Of a stretch of DNA of 64,000 bases, positions 26,899 to 36,247 are shown piece after piece. The stretch is from positions 868,001 to 932,000 of the forward strand of contig NZ_JBNFZM010000001.1 of assembly GCF_051195235.1 (NCBI RefSeq), in the 5' to 3' direction. Made by a program: the position numbers and the translations under genes. The notes below the pieces were generated by a model. The model was given only the letters and a program-made list of their open reading frames with translations, had not been told where the DNA came from and did no database searches. The stretch's first letter is position 1. The number at the start of each line of letters is the position of its first letter. This stretch comes from Tateyamaria sp947503385 (GTDB lineage Bacteria > Pseudomonadota > Alphaproteobacteria > Rhodobacterales > Rhodobacteraceae).

Positions 26899-27321
26899 AT
26901 GGATTATGACACGGTAGATGCGGACAGCTTTGGCCGGAGCCTGCGAGGCATAGGTTTGAACCTGTTGGTGCGGGATGTGGCGACCGAGGTTGCTTTCCTT
27001 GAGGCGGTGTTCGAGATGACGGCCTTTCAGCCGACAGCGGATTTCGCGATCATGACCTATGGCGATCAGGTGTTTCAGGTTCACAGTGACGGGACCTACG
27101 CCGCGCACCCCCTGCTGGGCTTGCTGCCAGAAAACCCGCCGCGCGGCGCGGGGATCGAGATTCACCTGTACGACACCGACCCGGACGATGCGGTGGCGCG
27201 GGCCGAGGCGCTGGGGGCGACAATCCTCGCCGAACCCTTGGACAAACCCCACGGCCTGCGCGAAGCGTATATCCTTGATGAAAATGGTTATGCTTGGGTG
27301 CCGTCGCGGGCCAAGGGCTGA
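26899..27321 (+). CDS. VOC-superfamily (glyoxalase-like) protein
   Basis: This 140-residue protein starts at 26899 (MDYDTVDADSFG), divergent from ade with 114 bp between starts. It has the beta-alpha-beta-beta-beta VOC order: LNLLVRDVATEVAFLEAVF, then DGTYAAHPLLGLLP, GAGIEIHLYDTDPDDAVARAEALG, and EAYILDENGYAWVPS. The metal ligands of true glyoxalases are only partly evident (the His and Glu of GIEIHLY are possible). The substrate is unknown. A resistance, lyase or dioxygenase role cannot be separated by sequence. Confidence 0.8.
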   Translation: MDYDTVDADSFGRSLRGIGLNLLVRDVATEVAFLEAVFEMTAFQPTADFAIMTYGDQVFQVHSDGTYAAHPLLGLLPENPPRGAGIEIHLYDTDPDDAVARAEALGATILAEPLDKPHGLREAYILDENGYAWVPSRAKG

Positions 27322-27425
27322 TGTAGGCGGCTCCGCCCAAGGGCAAGGATCATCTGTGACATAATGTCGAAGAGAGTGGTGCGATCCCGCGGCGGGCCCT
27401 AGGCAACGTTGTCGGGGAGTGTTTG

Positions 27426-27707
27426 ATGATACTGAAGGCTGAATTCGCAGCCGTGATGGTCATCCTGCTTGTTTTCGCCAATGACACGTTTCTACCCCTT
27501 TCGGTCGCAACTGGGATAGGGCCAAATGTTGTCTGAGTTGCGATGACTTTCGCATTGGCGACCCTTGGCGCGGGACTGAATCTTTGGCTGTCCCAGCGTC
27601 TGGTGGCCGAAGCGAAAGAACTGCAAACGCAAATCCTGTACGCTGACAAAGACCGCGACAAAGCTGCGCGTGAAGCGAAGCTACAGGCTTTACAGAGCAA
27701 AGACTGA
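27426..27707 (+). pseudogene. Small two-helix membrane protein interrupted by TGA
   Basis: A 94-codon frame starts at ATG 27426 with a GGGGAG ribosome site and ends at TGA 27705-27707. It is broken at codon 37 by an in-frame TGA (27534-27536). Before the stop lies a hydrophobic helix (AAVMVILLVFAND). After it, in the same frame, come a second helix (VAMTFALATLGAGLNLWLSQ) and a charged, coil-like tail (LVAEAKELQTQILYADKDR). Because the frame continues smoothly, TGG-to-TGA (Trp) is the likely change. The part from ATG 27543 could still be translated alone as 54 residues. The family is not recognised. Confidence 0.6.
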
Positions 27708-27799
27708 ACAGCGCATCGGCTGTCGCAAACGGAACACCTAACGGGCTTGATCCATTGCAGCCCAAAAAGGCAAGCTCCCAAGAAATAGGGAGTTCAGCC

Positions 27800-28555
27800 A
27801 TGACCGTCACCGAGATTCGCCCCAACATCGACCATTGGCAGGAACGTGTGGACCTTGCCGCTGCATTTCGCTGGACCGTGCGGCTGAACATGCACGAGGC
27901 AGTGGCGAACCATTTTAGCCTCGCCATCAATGATGATGGCACGCAGTTCCTGATGAACCCCAACCAGATGCATTTTTCCCGGATCAAGGCGTCCGACCTG
28001 CTTGTGGTCGACGCCAATGACCCGGACAGCATGGAAGGCCCTGATGCGCCTGACCCAACCGCGTGGGGTCTGCATGGCGGGATGCACCGGCATTGCCCGC
28101 ACGCGCGCTGTGCGATGCATGTGCATTCGCCCTATGCCACAGCGCTGGCCGCGCTTGCGGACAGCACCTTGCCGCCGGTAGATCAGAACGGTGCGATGTT
28201 CTTTGATCGGGTCGTGGTCGATGAGGCCTATGGCGGGCTGGCCTTTGAGGAAGAGGGCGAGCGTTGCGCCAAGCTGTTCGATGATCCGCGAAAAAAAGTA
28301 ATGGTGATGGGCAACCACGGCATCATGGTGATCGGTGCAACTGTCGCCGAAACCTTCAACCGGATGTTCTACTTTGAACGGGCCTGTCAGACTTACCTTT
28401 TGGCGTTGCAGACAGGCAAACCGCTGCGCGTGATCCCGGACGAGATTGCGGCAAAGACCGCGCAGGAAATCGAAGATTACCCCGAACAGGACGAACGCCA
28501 CCTGTCCGAACTCAAGGCCATTCTGGACGAGGAAGGGTCGAACTATGCAACCTGA
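27800..28555 (+). CDS. Class II aldolase/adducin family protein
   Basis: I chose the ATG at 27800, preceded by a GGGAG site. The 251-residue protein has the zinc-binding HVH motif in AMHVHSPYATA (residues 107-109), a GGMHRHCPHA segment, and MGNHGIMVIG (GNHG at 171-174), with FNRMFYFERACQTYL near the end. The fold fits fuculose-phosphate aldolase-like enzymes, but many relatives act on non-phosphorylated substrates or are only known as oxidases or decarboxylases. The downstream sterol desaturase starts inside this gene (11 bp overlap), so the products probably act together. Confidence 0.88.
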   Translation: MTVTEIRPNIDHWQERVDLAAAFRWTVRLNMHEAVANHFSLAINDDGTQFLMNPNQMHFSRIKASDLLVVDANDPDSMEGPDAPDPTAWGLHGGMHRHCPHARCAMHVHSPYATALAALADSTLPPVDQNGAMFFDRVVVDEAYGGLAFEEEGERCAKLFDDPRKKVMVMGNHGIMVIGATVAETFNRMFYFERACQTYLLALQTGKPLRVIPDEIAAKTAQEIEDYPEQDERHLSELKAILDEEGSNYAT

Positions 28556-29534
28556 TAGCGACATTAGGGAAGCAGGCCGCTGGAACCATCGGCCCCCGAC
28601 GCCGCTGGCGCAAAACCCTCTGTTTCAGTGGCCGCCCCGACCCGCCGCAATCTTCAAATGGTATGCGGCCTTTTGGCTTGAGGCATCGACAACGACGCTG
28701 TGTTTTATGCTGGCGGTTGCGGCCTATTTCGTGATCCTGCCGCCGCTGGAGGCGATGGTGACGCTCGACTGGGGTTGGGTCATGCGTGTCTGGCTGGCCA
28801 ATCTTGTACCGCAATGCCTGATTGCCGGTACCCTGCATTATTGGCTGATCACCCGCAAAGGACAGGGTGACGCGACCAAATTCGACCCGCGTGATCAGGC
28901 CCGCGACAACGGCACCTTTACCTTCCGCAGTCAGTTATACGACAACATGTTCTGGCACATCGCGAGCGGCATTACACTTTGGACGGTCGCGCAGGTTCTG
29001 GTGTTCTGGGCGATGGCGAACGGCTATGCGCCCACGTTCTTCTTTCCTGAAAACCCTGTGTGGTTCGTGATGTGGTTCGTGTTGATCCCGATCTGGTCGA
29101 GCTTTCATTTCTACTGGGTCCACCGGGCGCTGCACTGGCCCCCGCTCTACAAGCTGGCCCACGCGCTGCACCATCGCAACGTCAATATCGGGCCGTGGTC
29201 GGGGATCTCGATGCACCCGGTCGAACACCTGCTGTTTTACACCAACTTTGCGATACACCTTGTGGTGCCCAGCCATCCACTGCACGTGATGTTCCACGGG
29301 TATGTGCAATCCACCCACCCGGTATTCTCGCATTCAGGGTTCGAGGAACTGGTGGTGAACGACACTCCGCAGATGCGGATCGGGGTCTATTTTCACCAGC
29401 TGCATCACCGGTATTTCGAGTGCAATTACGGCACGGTGGAGATGCCGTGGGACCGCTGGTTCGGCAGCTATCACGATGGAACGGGCCGCGCGACTGACGA
29501 GGCGCGGGCGCGCAAGACGCAGATGTACACCTGA
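28545..29534 (+). CDS. Sterol desaturase/fatty acid hydroxylase family membrane protein
   Basis: This 329-residue integral membrane protein has about four helices and the di-iron histidine boxes of the family: HRALH (within FYWVHRALHWPP), HALHHRNVN and HQLHHRYFE. These hold a diiron centre that inserts oxygen or a double bond into a lipid. The substrate is unknown. The ATG at 28545 overlaps the end of the class II aldolase gene by 11 bp, an uncommon pairing that suggests a shared pathway. Confidence 0.92.
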   Translation: MQPDSDIREAGRWNHRPPTPLAQNPLFQWPPRPAAIFKWYAAFWLEASTTTLCFMLAVAAYFVILPPLEAMVTLDWGWVMRVWLANLVPQCLIAGTLHYWLITRKGQGDATKFDPRDQARDNGTFTFRSQLYDNMFWHIASGITLWTVAQVLVFWAMANGYAPTFFFPENPVWFVMWFVLIPIWSSFHFYWVHRALHWPPLYKLAHALHHRNVNIGPWSGISMHPVEHLLFYTNFAIHLVVPSHPLHVMFHGYVQSTHPVFSHSGFEELVVNDTPQMRIGVYFHQLHHRYFECNYGTVEMPWDRWFGSYHDGTGRATDEARARKTQMYT

Positions 29535-29708
29535 CGTCAAATCCGCTGCGTCAGCGGCTGCAAAGAAGAGATTTTCGCGGCTCACACACGCACCAGACGG
29601 TGCGACGCCGCAAAGCGCTGTCGGTGGATAGATGTGCGATCGGACCGGGCTTTGGTCGAACCCATTGAACCGTGGCAATTCTCTGATCAGCGGTTAGTCT
29701 TACGAACC

Positions 29709-30554
29709 ATGAGCCTTGAGGTGACACTGCTGATACTGCTTGCAGCCGCTTTGCACGCGGGCTGGAATGCGCTGATCAAGATTAGCGGTGACCGTATCGC
29801 CGTCATGGCCGTTGTCACCTTGGCCGGCGCTATTCTGTCACTTTTTGCGCTGCCCTTTGTGGAGAGCCCAGCACCGGCAAGCTGGCCGCTATTGGCGCTG
29901 AGCATCATCATTCACACCGGATATCACTTCTTTCTGCCTGTCGCCTATGACCACGGCGATTTGGGGCAGGTGTATCCCATCGCTCGCGGCGCCGCGCCGA
30001 TCCTCGTGACAGTGGGCGCGTTTGTTTTTGCGGGTGAACATGTCAGCGGCGTCGCGCTTGTTGGTATTGGGTGCCTTGCCGTTGGGGTCATGGCACTCAC
30101 ATTTGATGGCGGCAAAGCCAGTTCTATCAAACCCAAAGCGGTCTTTTTCGCGCTTGCGACCGGGGTGTGCATCGCTGCCTATACGGTTGTCGACGGATTG
30201 GGCGCGCGGCAAGCGGGGTCCATACTCGGGTTTGCGGTCTGGCTTACCATTGGAGATGGCATTCTGACGTTTCTGATCGCGCTCATGTGGAAACGTCGCG
30301 AAATCATTGCGGTTATCAGACGCAGCGCACTAATCGGGTTTGCCGGTGGGGCGATGCAGATCGGGGCCTACTGGATCATCGTATATGCATTGGCCGTCGC
30401 CCCCATGGCAATGGTGTCCGGATTGCGAGAAACCAGCGTGCTGTTCGCAGCGCTCATTTCGACATTCATACTGAAAGAAGGGTTTGGCGTCTGGCGCTTT
30501 GTCTCTGCCATATTGGTGACCTTTGGGCTGATCATCAGCCGCGCGAAAAACTAA
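29709..30554 (+). CDS. DMT-family (EamA) transporter
   Basis: The ATG at 29709 begins MSLEVTLLILLAAALHAGWNAL, a typical first helix. An upstream 25-codon extension is polar and less likely. The 281-residue protein has about ten helices with an FFLPVAYDHGDLGQVYPIARG segment. That segment resembles the 'phosphonate-associated' branch of DMT proteins. The second EamA repeat is ALAVAPMAMVSGLRETSVLF. Substrate unknown. The 174 bp before it hold no gene that I can see. Confidence 0.9.
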   Translation: MSLEVTLLILLAAALHAGWNALIKISGDRIAVMAVVTLAGAILSLFALPFVESPAPASWPLLALSIIIHTGYHFFLPVAYDHGDLGQVYPIARGAAPILVTVGAFVFAGEHVSGVALVGIGCLAVGVMALTFDGGKASSIKPKAVFFALATGVCIAAYTVVDGLGARQAGSILGFAVWLTIGDGILTFLIALMWKRREIIAVIRRSALIGFAGGAMQIGAYWIIVYALAVAPMAMVSGLRETSVLFAALISTFILKEGFGVWRFVSAILVTFGLIISRAKN

Positions 30555-30634
30555 GCAGTGCGGATGGCGATTGCATTGATGTCACAGCAGACTTTTGCGC
30601 TGATCTTCAACCCGCCGGTGCGCTGTGACCCGTG

Positions 30635-31264
30635 TTATCCACCCACGCGGAACGCGACCAAAAGCGCGCGGTCCAAAGCATGGGCGCCGGTGGCGGCAGG
30701 ACCGTAGATGGGGACTTCTGTCAGGCTTAGTTCGGCGATTTGCGAGGACAGCGCCTCCATCCTCGCCTCGAAGCCCGCCGCAGCGTAATGCTGTGCGTTG
30801 ACCGAGATCACGACCCACGCGCGGGGTCGCAGCGCAGGCAGGATCGGATCGATCCCGTCGGGTCCCACATGGCCGTGGGTGAACGTGCCGGAACTGACGG
30901 CCCCCTGATAGGGGCGGGCGGGCACGGGCAGCCCGTCCATCAGGTTGGCGGCAAAGAGGTTGCGGTAGACATCTTTGGTGGCCGCCACTTCGAGCATCTC
31001 GGGTGAGATATCTGTGCCGTCAATCGGCGTGTTCCCGCGTGCGGCAAGTGCTTCTCCGCACAGGCCCGTGCCCGCGCCGACATCCAGAACGGGGCCAAAC
31101 CCGCCGATCAGCGTGAAGTGCCGTGCGACCTGTTCGTGCAGAATGTAATCGCTGTTTTGCGCAAAATCAGCATCGTAGCTGTCCGCCCAGTCCCGATAAA
31201 GCGCAACGGAATCGGCAGGCGTATTCAGCGCGTAGGCGCGGCTCAGAGACGGATCGTCGGACAT
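30635..31264 (-). CDS. SAM-dependent methyltransferase
   Basis: The ATG at 31262-31264 gives MSDDPSLSRAYALNTPADSVALYRDWADSYD, a common start for class I methyltransferases of this group. The 209-residue protein shows VLDVGAGTGLCGEALAARG (SAM motif I), then PIDGTDISPEMLEVA and ISVNAQHYAAAG. The acceptor is unknown. It is divergent from the SDR gene, with 63 bp between starts. The stop is convergent to the DMT exporter. Confidence 0.9.
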   Translation of the reverse strand: MSDDPSLSRAYALNTPADSVALYRDWADSYDADFAQNSDYILHEQVARHFTLIGGFGPVLDVGAGTGLCGEALAARGNTPIDGTDISPEMLEVAATKDVYRNLFAANLMDGLPVPARPYQGAVSSGTFTHGHVGPDGIDPILPALRPRAWVVISVNAQHYAAAGFEARMEALSSQIAELSLTEVPIYGPAATGAHALDRALLVAFRVGG

Positions 31265-31327
31265 ATCCGCATTAGGGCGTGCGGCAAAGGGCTTGTCCAG
31301 AGCCGCGCAAAGGGTCACCAATGCCGT

Positions 31328-32176
31328 ATGATGGGCACAGTATTTTCCTTCGGGCATGGGTATTCCGCCAGAGCGCTGACGCGCCTGCTGCGACCGCAGG
31401 GCTGGACGATCATCGGCACAACCCGGTCGGCGGACAAGGCAGCGGCCTTGTCGGCGACAGGGGTAACGCCGGTCATTTTTCCGGGGGACGCAATTTCGTT
31501 GGACGGTGTGACGCATCTGCTGATTTCCGCGGGGCCGGATGCAGAGGGTGATCCGGTGTTGCGGGCTGTTGGTGATCAGATCGCGGCACGTGCGGGTCAG
31601 TTTTCGTGGGTTGGTTATTTGTCCACGACGGGGGTCTACGGCGACCATCAGGGCGAATGGGTGGATGAAAACACGGCGCTGACCCCCTCAACCCGGCGCG
31701 GGCAGTGGCGCAAGGACGCAGAGGCGGCATGGGCTGCAATTCCGGGCCTGCCGCTGCACATCTTTCGCCTCGCCGGTATCTACGGTCCGGGCCGTGGTCC
31801 CTTTGCCAAGGTGCGGGCGGGGACGGCGCGGCGGGTGATCAAGCCCGGTCAGGTGTTTTCGCGCATCCACGTAGAAGATATCGCGCAGGTGTTGGCCGCC
31901 TCTATCGCGCGGCCCAATCCGGGGGCGGCGTACAATGTCTGCGATGACGACCCGGCCCCACCGCAGGATGTGATTGGCCACGCGGCAGAACTGCTTGGCC
32001 TGCCGCTGCCACCAGCAGAGCCGTTCGAGACCGCAGAGATGACACCCATGGCGCGCAGTTTCTACGCAGAGAGCAAGAAGGTGCGCAACGACCGGATCAA
32101 GGATGAGTTGGGCGTGACACTGCGCTATCCGTCCTATCGCGAGGGGCTTGCCGCGTTGCTGGCGGCAGAGCAGTGA
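31328..32176 (+). CDS. NAD-dependent epimerase/SDR family protein (YeeZ-like)
   Basis: The ATG at 31328 (or the next codon, 31331) gives TVFSFGHGYSARALTRLL, a modified NAD-binding loop. The 282-residue protein also has SWVGYLSTTGVYGDH and a FRLAGIYGPGR segment, as in YeeZ-type atypical SDRs. The usual YxxxK is replaced by QWRKDAE at that place, so the chemistry may differ from classic epimerases. The stop overlaps the following GTG start (GTGA). Confidence 0.85.
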   Translation: MMGTVFSFGHGYSARALTRLLRPQGWTIIGTTRSADKAAALSATGVTPVIFPGDAISLDGVTHLLISAGPDAEGDPVLRAVGDQIAARAGQFSWVGYLSTTGVYGDHQGEWVDENTALTPSTRRGQWRKDAEAAWAAIPGLPLHIFRLAGIYGPGRGPFAKVRAGTARRVIKPGQVFSRIHVEDIAQVLAASIARPNPGAAYNVCDDDPAPPQDVIGHAAELLGLPLPPAEPFETAEMTPMARSFYAESKKVRNDRIKDELGVTLRYPSYREGLAALLAAEQ

Positions 32177-32757
32177 GTGACGCCAAGCTGACGCTGCTTC
32201 TGGATCGGCTTGAGGATGCCGGTGATGGGGACACTGTGTCGGTTCAGGATATCCTCGACGCGACCGGGGACCGGTCGATTATGCCCGTTGTGCTGGCCAT
32301 CGCGCTGATCCTCGTGTCGCCGCTGTCAGGCATTCCGGGCCTGCCGACCCTGTCAGCGATTGTGGTTCTGTTGGTGATGGGGCAGGCGGTGTTCCGGCGT
32401 CAGCACCTGTGGTTGCCGGGGTTTCTGTGCAACCGCCAGATAAGCCGGGACCGCTTTGCCGGGGCGATCCGTTGGATGCGCAGGCCTGCGGCTTGGATCG
32501 ACCGGCACTCGCACCCGCGCCTGCGGGTTCTGACGGTTGGTCCGCTGCGCTGGCTGACGTTGCTTGTGTGCATGTGCGTGCCGTTGGTGTGGCCGTTTCT
32601 GGAATTGCTGCCGTTCGTGACGTCCTTTGGCGCGGGTGCATTGGCGTTGATGACCTTTGGCCTGTTCACGCGCGACGGTCTTTATGTGCTGTGGGGCTAT
32701 AGCGTGGTGGGTTGCATGGCCGGTGCCATCGCGTGGTTGGTTCAGGCGGGGACCTGA
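32173..32757 (+). CDS. exoD: ExoD-family membrane protein
   Basis: The start is GTG at 32173, overlapping the SDR stop. This 194-residue protein matches ExoD, first described in Sinorhizobium as needed for exopolysaccharide and alkaline tolerance. It has the motif RSIMPVVLAIALILVSPLSGIPG, SAIVVLLVMGQAVF and a polar RRPAAWIDRHSHPRL stretch. About five hydrophobic segments are visible. Its exact biochemical role is not known. It is the second gene of an SDR-exoD pair and its end overlaps the convergent Pr6Pr gene by 16 bp. Confidence 0.93.
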   Translation: MSDAKLTLLLDRLEDAGDGDTVSVQDILDATGDRSIMPVVLAIALILVSPLSGIPGLPTLSAIVVLLVMGQAVFRRQHLWLPGFLCNRQISRDRFAGAIRWMRRPAAWIDRHSHPRLRVLTVGPLRWLTLLVCMCVPLVWPFLELLPFVTSFGAGALALMTFGLFTRDGLYVLWGYSVVGCMAGAIAWLVQAGT

Positions 32758-33401
32758 GGGCGCATTGCGCGTGCAAGAACCGCACCGATCAGTCCCAGCA
32801 CCACCAGCAGCGCCAGCGCAGTGCCGCCATTGAACAGGTAGAAGTTCAGCCGCTCGCCCCATTCCATGGAATTGAGGAACGGGTAGGGCAGGCCGCTGGT
32901 CACCGACCCTTCGGGCTTGGTGTTAAAGCGCTGAACGAACAATTCGGCCCAAGCGACATAGGTGGCGATAATCGCCAAAAGCGGCAAGACCGCCCGCCAG
33001 ACCCGGCGAAAGACACGCCCCACAAACAGCGCGTCCATCAATTGCAGCGCGGGGCCAAGGGCGTGCAGGTAGTATTGCAGATACCAGTCGATCGGCGCGC
33101 CGTTGCTGACCGTGCTGGGGTCCGTCAGGAACAGGCGCCAATACAGAAACACGACCATCACGTTCAACACGGCGGCACACATGGCGGTGACCTGATGCGG
33201 GCGGGTGATGCGGTGTTCGCTTAACGCCAGCATACGGCTTGCCGCATAGAATGACAGGAACAGGGCCCAGATCGTCAGGTAGCGGAACGGCCCGCCCGGC
33301 CCGCCCCAATTACCGGCGAAAAGTTGTTGCAAACAGTATCCGGCGGCCAGCAGGAAGACGATCCAGCGAAAGATGACGACGGGGCGGGCGTGGATATCCA
33401 T
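32742..33401 (-). CDS. Pr6Pr-family membrane protein
   Basis: The ATG at 33399-33401 gives MDIHARPVVIFRWIVFLLAAGY. The 219-residue protein has about six helices and matches the Pr6Pr integral membrane family in layout, with GPFRYLTIWALFLSFYAASRM, NVMVVFLYWRLFL and a polar LPYPFLNSMEWGERLNFYLF near the end. No catalytic motif is clear, and its function is unknown. The stop lies inside the end of exoD on the opposite strand (16 bp overlap of the coding ends). Confidence 0.75.
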   Translation of the reverse strand: MDIHARPVVIFRWIVFLLAAGYCLQQLFAGNWGGPGGPFRYLTIWALFLSFYAASRMLALSEHRITRPHQVTAMCAAVLNVMVVFLYWRLFLTDPSTVSNGAPIDWYLQYYLHALGPALQLMDALFVGRVFRRVWRAVLPLLAIIATYVAWAELFVQRFNTKPEGSVTSGLPYPFLNSMEWGERLNFYLFNGGTALALLVVLGLIGAVLARAMRPQVPA

Positions 33402-33440
33402 GCACCGATTCTGCCCCACCGGCGGTTGCAATGGCAAGCG

Positions 33441-35369
33441 TCAGGCCCGTGCTTCGTCCAGTGACGTTACGCCAAGCACGCCCAGCACTTTGGCTTCGAT
33501 ATGTTCGGCGTTCATGCCTGCCACCGCGTACATGTCTGCCGGGCTGGCTTGGTCTATGAAAATGTCGGGCAGCACCATGGAGCGATATTTGAGGCCGGTG
33601 TCGAACACGCCTTCTTCGGCCAGCAGCTGTGCGACATGGCTGCCAAAGCCGCCGATGGCACCTTCTTCGACAGTGATCAGCGTGTCGTGCCGGGCGGCGA
33701 GGTCGAGGATCAGGTCGCGGTCCAGCGGCTTGGCAAAACGTGCATCGGCAATGGTCGGATCGACTCCTTTGGCGCGCAGGTTTTCGGCGGCCTTTTCAAC
33801 CTCCGACAGGCGGGTGCCAAAGCTGAGGATCGCGACGCCTTTGCCTTCGTGGATCATGCGGCCCTTGCCAATCTCAAGTGGTGTGCCGGTTTCTGGTAAA
33901 TCGACACCTGTCCCTTCGCCCCGCGGAAAACGAAAAGCGATGGGGCCGTCGTCATGGGCGGCGGCGGTGGCGACCATGTGGACCAGCTCCGCCTCGTCCG
34001 CGGCTGCCATAACGGTAAAGCCGGGCAGGTTTGCCAGATAAGCCACGTCGAACGCACCGGCATGGGTCGCACCATCTGCACCGACAAGCCCCGCGCGGTC
34101 GATGGCAAAGCGCACCGGCAGGCGTTGGATCGCGACGTCATGCACAACTTGATCGTAGCCGCGTTGAAGGAATGTGGAGTACATGGCGCAAAACGGCTTC
34201 ATGCCTCCGGCGGCGAGGGCGGCGGAAAAGGTCACGCCATGCTGTTCGGCGATGCCCACGTCAAAACAACGGCTGGGATAGCGTTCGGCAAAGAGGTTGA
34301 GGCCCGTGCCGTCTGGCATGGCGGCGGTCACCGCACAAATCTTGTCGTCGCCTTCGGCCAGTTTGGTCAGGCTGCGCGCAAAGACCGACGTATAGCTGGG
34401 CGCGTTCGACGGCGCCTTTTTCTGCTCGCCCGTCACAACGTCGAACTTGGCCACGCCGTGGCCCTTGTCGCGTGCGGTTTCGGCGGGGGCGTAGCCTTTG
34501 CCCTTTTTTGTCAGGACGTGGATCAGCACCGGGCCGGTCGCGCGGTCGTGGACGGTGCGCAGCACAGGCAAAAGCTGGCTCATGTCGTGGCCGTCGATGG
34601 GTCCGAGATAGCTGAACCCCAACTCTTCGAACAGCGTGCCGCCAACGGCCATGCCCTTGAGCATTTCCTTGGCCCGTTTCGCCCCTTCGCGGAAGGGTTC
34701 GGGCAGCAGGCTGACCGCGCCTTTTGCCGCTTCTTTGAAATCCTGAAACGGCGCTTGGGCATAGAGGCTGGACAGGTAAGACGACATGGCACCCACGGGC
34801 GGCGCGATGCTCATTTCATTGTCGTTCAGAATGACGAACAGCCGCTTTTTCAGGTGGCCTGCGTTGTTCATGGCCTCATAGGCCATGCCCGCGCTCATCG
34901 ACCCGTCGCCAATCACGGCGATGGCATCGCCTGACCCTTCGGGCGGGTTGCCGCCCAGATCATGCGCCACGGCAAAGCCAAGCGCGGCAGAGATCGAGGT
35001 CGAGCTATGTGCAGCGCCGAACGGATCGTAGGGGGATTCCGAGCGTTTGGTGAATCCACTCAACCCGTCCTTTTGGCGCAGGGTGCGGATGCGGTCGCGG
35101 CGCTCGGTCAGGATCTTGTGTGGGTAACACTGGTGGCCGACGTCCCACACCAGCTTGTCACGGGGCGTGTCGAACACGGCGTGCAGCGCCACGGTCAGTT
35201 CCACCACGCCAAGGCCCGCCCCAAGGTGTCCGCCCGTGACCGAGACGGCGGAAATCGTTTCGGCCCGCACCTCGTCGGCCACTTGGCGCAGTTGCGCATC
35301 GCTCAGGTGTTTGAGGTCGGCAGGGCGTTGGATCTTGTCCAGCAGCGGGGTGTTGGGACGGTCTGTCAT
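33441..35369 (-). CDS. dxs: 1-deoxy-D-xylulose-5-phosphate synthase
   Basis: Dxs joins pyruvate and glyceraldehyde 3-phosphate, the first step of the MEP isoprenoid pathway. The ATG at 35367-35369 and 642 residues fit the family. The TPP-binding GDGSMSAGMAYEAMNNAG, the HxxxxxxH-type start VSVTGGHLGAGLG, and FAIDRAGLVGADGATHAG in the middle domain are all present. It lies 8 bp after ispA, last of a HDAC-xseB-ispA-dxs operon, and so supplies precursors that IspA elongates. Confidence 0.98.
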   Translation of the reverse strand: MTDRPNTPLLDKIQRPADLKHLSDAQLRQVADEVRAETISAVSVTGGHLGAGLGVVELTVALHAVFDTPRDKLVWDVGHQCYPHKILTERRDRIRTLRQKDGLSGFTKRSESPYDPFGAAHSSTSISAALGFAVAHDLGGNPPEGSGDAIAVIGDGSMSAGMAYEAMNNAGHLKKRLFVILNDNEMSIAPPVGAMSSYLSSLYAQAPFQDFKEAAKGAVSLLPEPFREGAKRAKEMLKGMAVGGTLFEELGFSYLGPIDGHDMSQLLPVLRTVHDRATGPVLIHVLTKKGKGYAPAETARDKGHGVAKFDVVTGEQKKAPSNAPSYTSVFARSLTKLAEGDDKICAVTAAMPDGTGLNLFAERYPSRCFDVGIAEQHGVTFSAALAAGGMKPFCAMYSTFLQRGYDQVVHDVAIQRLPVRFAIDRAGLVGADGATHAGAFDVAYLANLPGFTVMAAADEAELVHMVATAAAHDDGPIAFRFPRGEGTGVDLPETGTPLEIGKGRMIHEGKGVAILSFGTRLSEVEKAAENLRAKGVDPTIADARFAKPLDRDLILDLAARHDTLITVEEGAIGGFGSHVAQLLAEEGVFDTGLKYRSMVLPDIFIDQASPADMYAVAGMNAEHIEAKVLGVLGVTSLDEARA

Positions 35370-35377
35370 CAGCGTCT

Positions 35378-36244
35378 CTAGCTCTTGCGGGATACGACAA
35401 AGCGGGCGGCGTCCCGCAACACGTCGGCATCCGCTTGGTACACATGTAAGGCGTCGCACGCTTCGGTCACGAGGTGATCAGCGCGGCGTTTCGCCTCGTC
35501 CAGCCCCAAAAGGGAAACAAAGGTGGCTTTGCCTGCCGCATCGTCCTTTCCCGTGGCTTTGCCCATGGTTTCGGCGTCGCTGGTCACATCAAGAATGTCG
35601 TCGGCAATCTGGAAAGCGAGGCCAAGTGCGCGGGCGTAGGTTTGCAGGGGCGTGATGTCGGCTTGGGCGATGCGCGCCCCGGCGGTGGCAGACCATTCGA
35701 TCAGCGCGCCGGTTTTGCCGCGTTGCAGGGCAGTGATTTCGTTGAGGGTCAGCGGGGCGTCAGCGGTTTCGGCGGCGATGTCGAGCGCCTGTCCCAGTAC
35801 CATGCCTTGGGCCCCCGACGCGCGAGCCAGCGACAGGGCAAGGTCCGCGCGGACCTCTGCGTTGCCGGTTTCGGGGTGGCTGACCAGTTCGAAGGCGAGG
35901 GTTTGCAACGCGTCACCGGCCAGCACGGCGGTGGCCTCGTCCCATTTGACATGCACTGTCGGTTCGCCCCGGCGCAGGTCATCATCGTCCATGCAAGGCA
36001 GATCATCGTGGACCAGCGAATAGGCGTGCAGCGCCTCAATCGCGGTTGCGGGCCAAATGGACTGGGTCGACCCGATGCCATGCAGCCGCGCGCTTTCCAT
36101 CACCATGAACCCGCGCAGGCGTTTGCCTCCATTGGTGGCGTGGGCCATGGCGTGCACAACGGGCAGCGGATCAAGCGCACCCAGCACGTTGTCAAACTGT
36201 GCCTGCACGGCAGTCGCCGCGTCCGTCAGTCGGTCGCGGAACAC
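35378..36244 (-). CDS. ispA: Geranyl/farnesyl diphosphate synthase
   Basis: This polyprenyl synthetase condenses isopentenyl units to geranyl or farnesyl diphosphate. The start is GTG at 36242-36244, three bases after the xseB stop, and gives the expected short N-terminus. The 288-residue protein has the first aspartate-rich motif DDLPCMDDDDLRRG, the second DDILD (FQIADDILD), and GKRLRGFMV. Its small size fits short-chain synthases. It is followed directly by dxs. Confidence 0.96.
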   Translation of the reverse strand: MFRDRLTDAATAVQAQFDNVLGALDPLPVVHAMAHATNGGKRLRGFMVMESARLHGIGSTQSIWPATAIEALHAYSLVHDDLPCMDDDDLRRGEPTVHVKWDEATAVLAGDALQTLAFELVSHPETGNAEVRADLALSLARASGAQGMVLGQALDIAAETADAPLTLNEITALQRGKTGALIEWSATAGARIAQADITPLQTYARALGLAFQIADDILDVTSDAETMGKATGKDDAAGKATFVSLLGLDEAKRRADHLVTEACDALHVYQADADVLRDAARFVVSRKS

Positions 36245-36247
36245 GGG

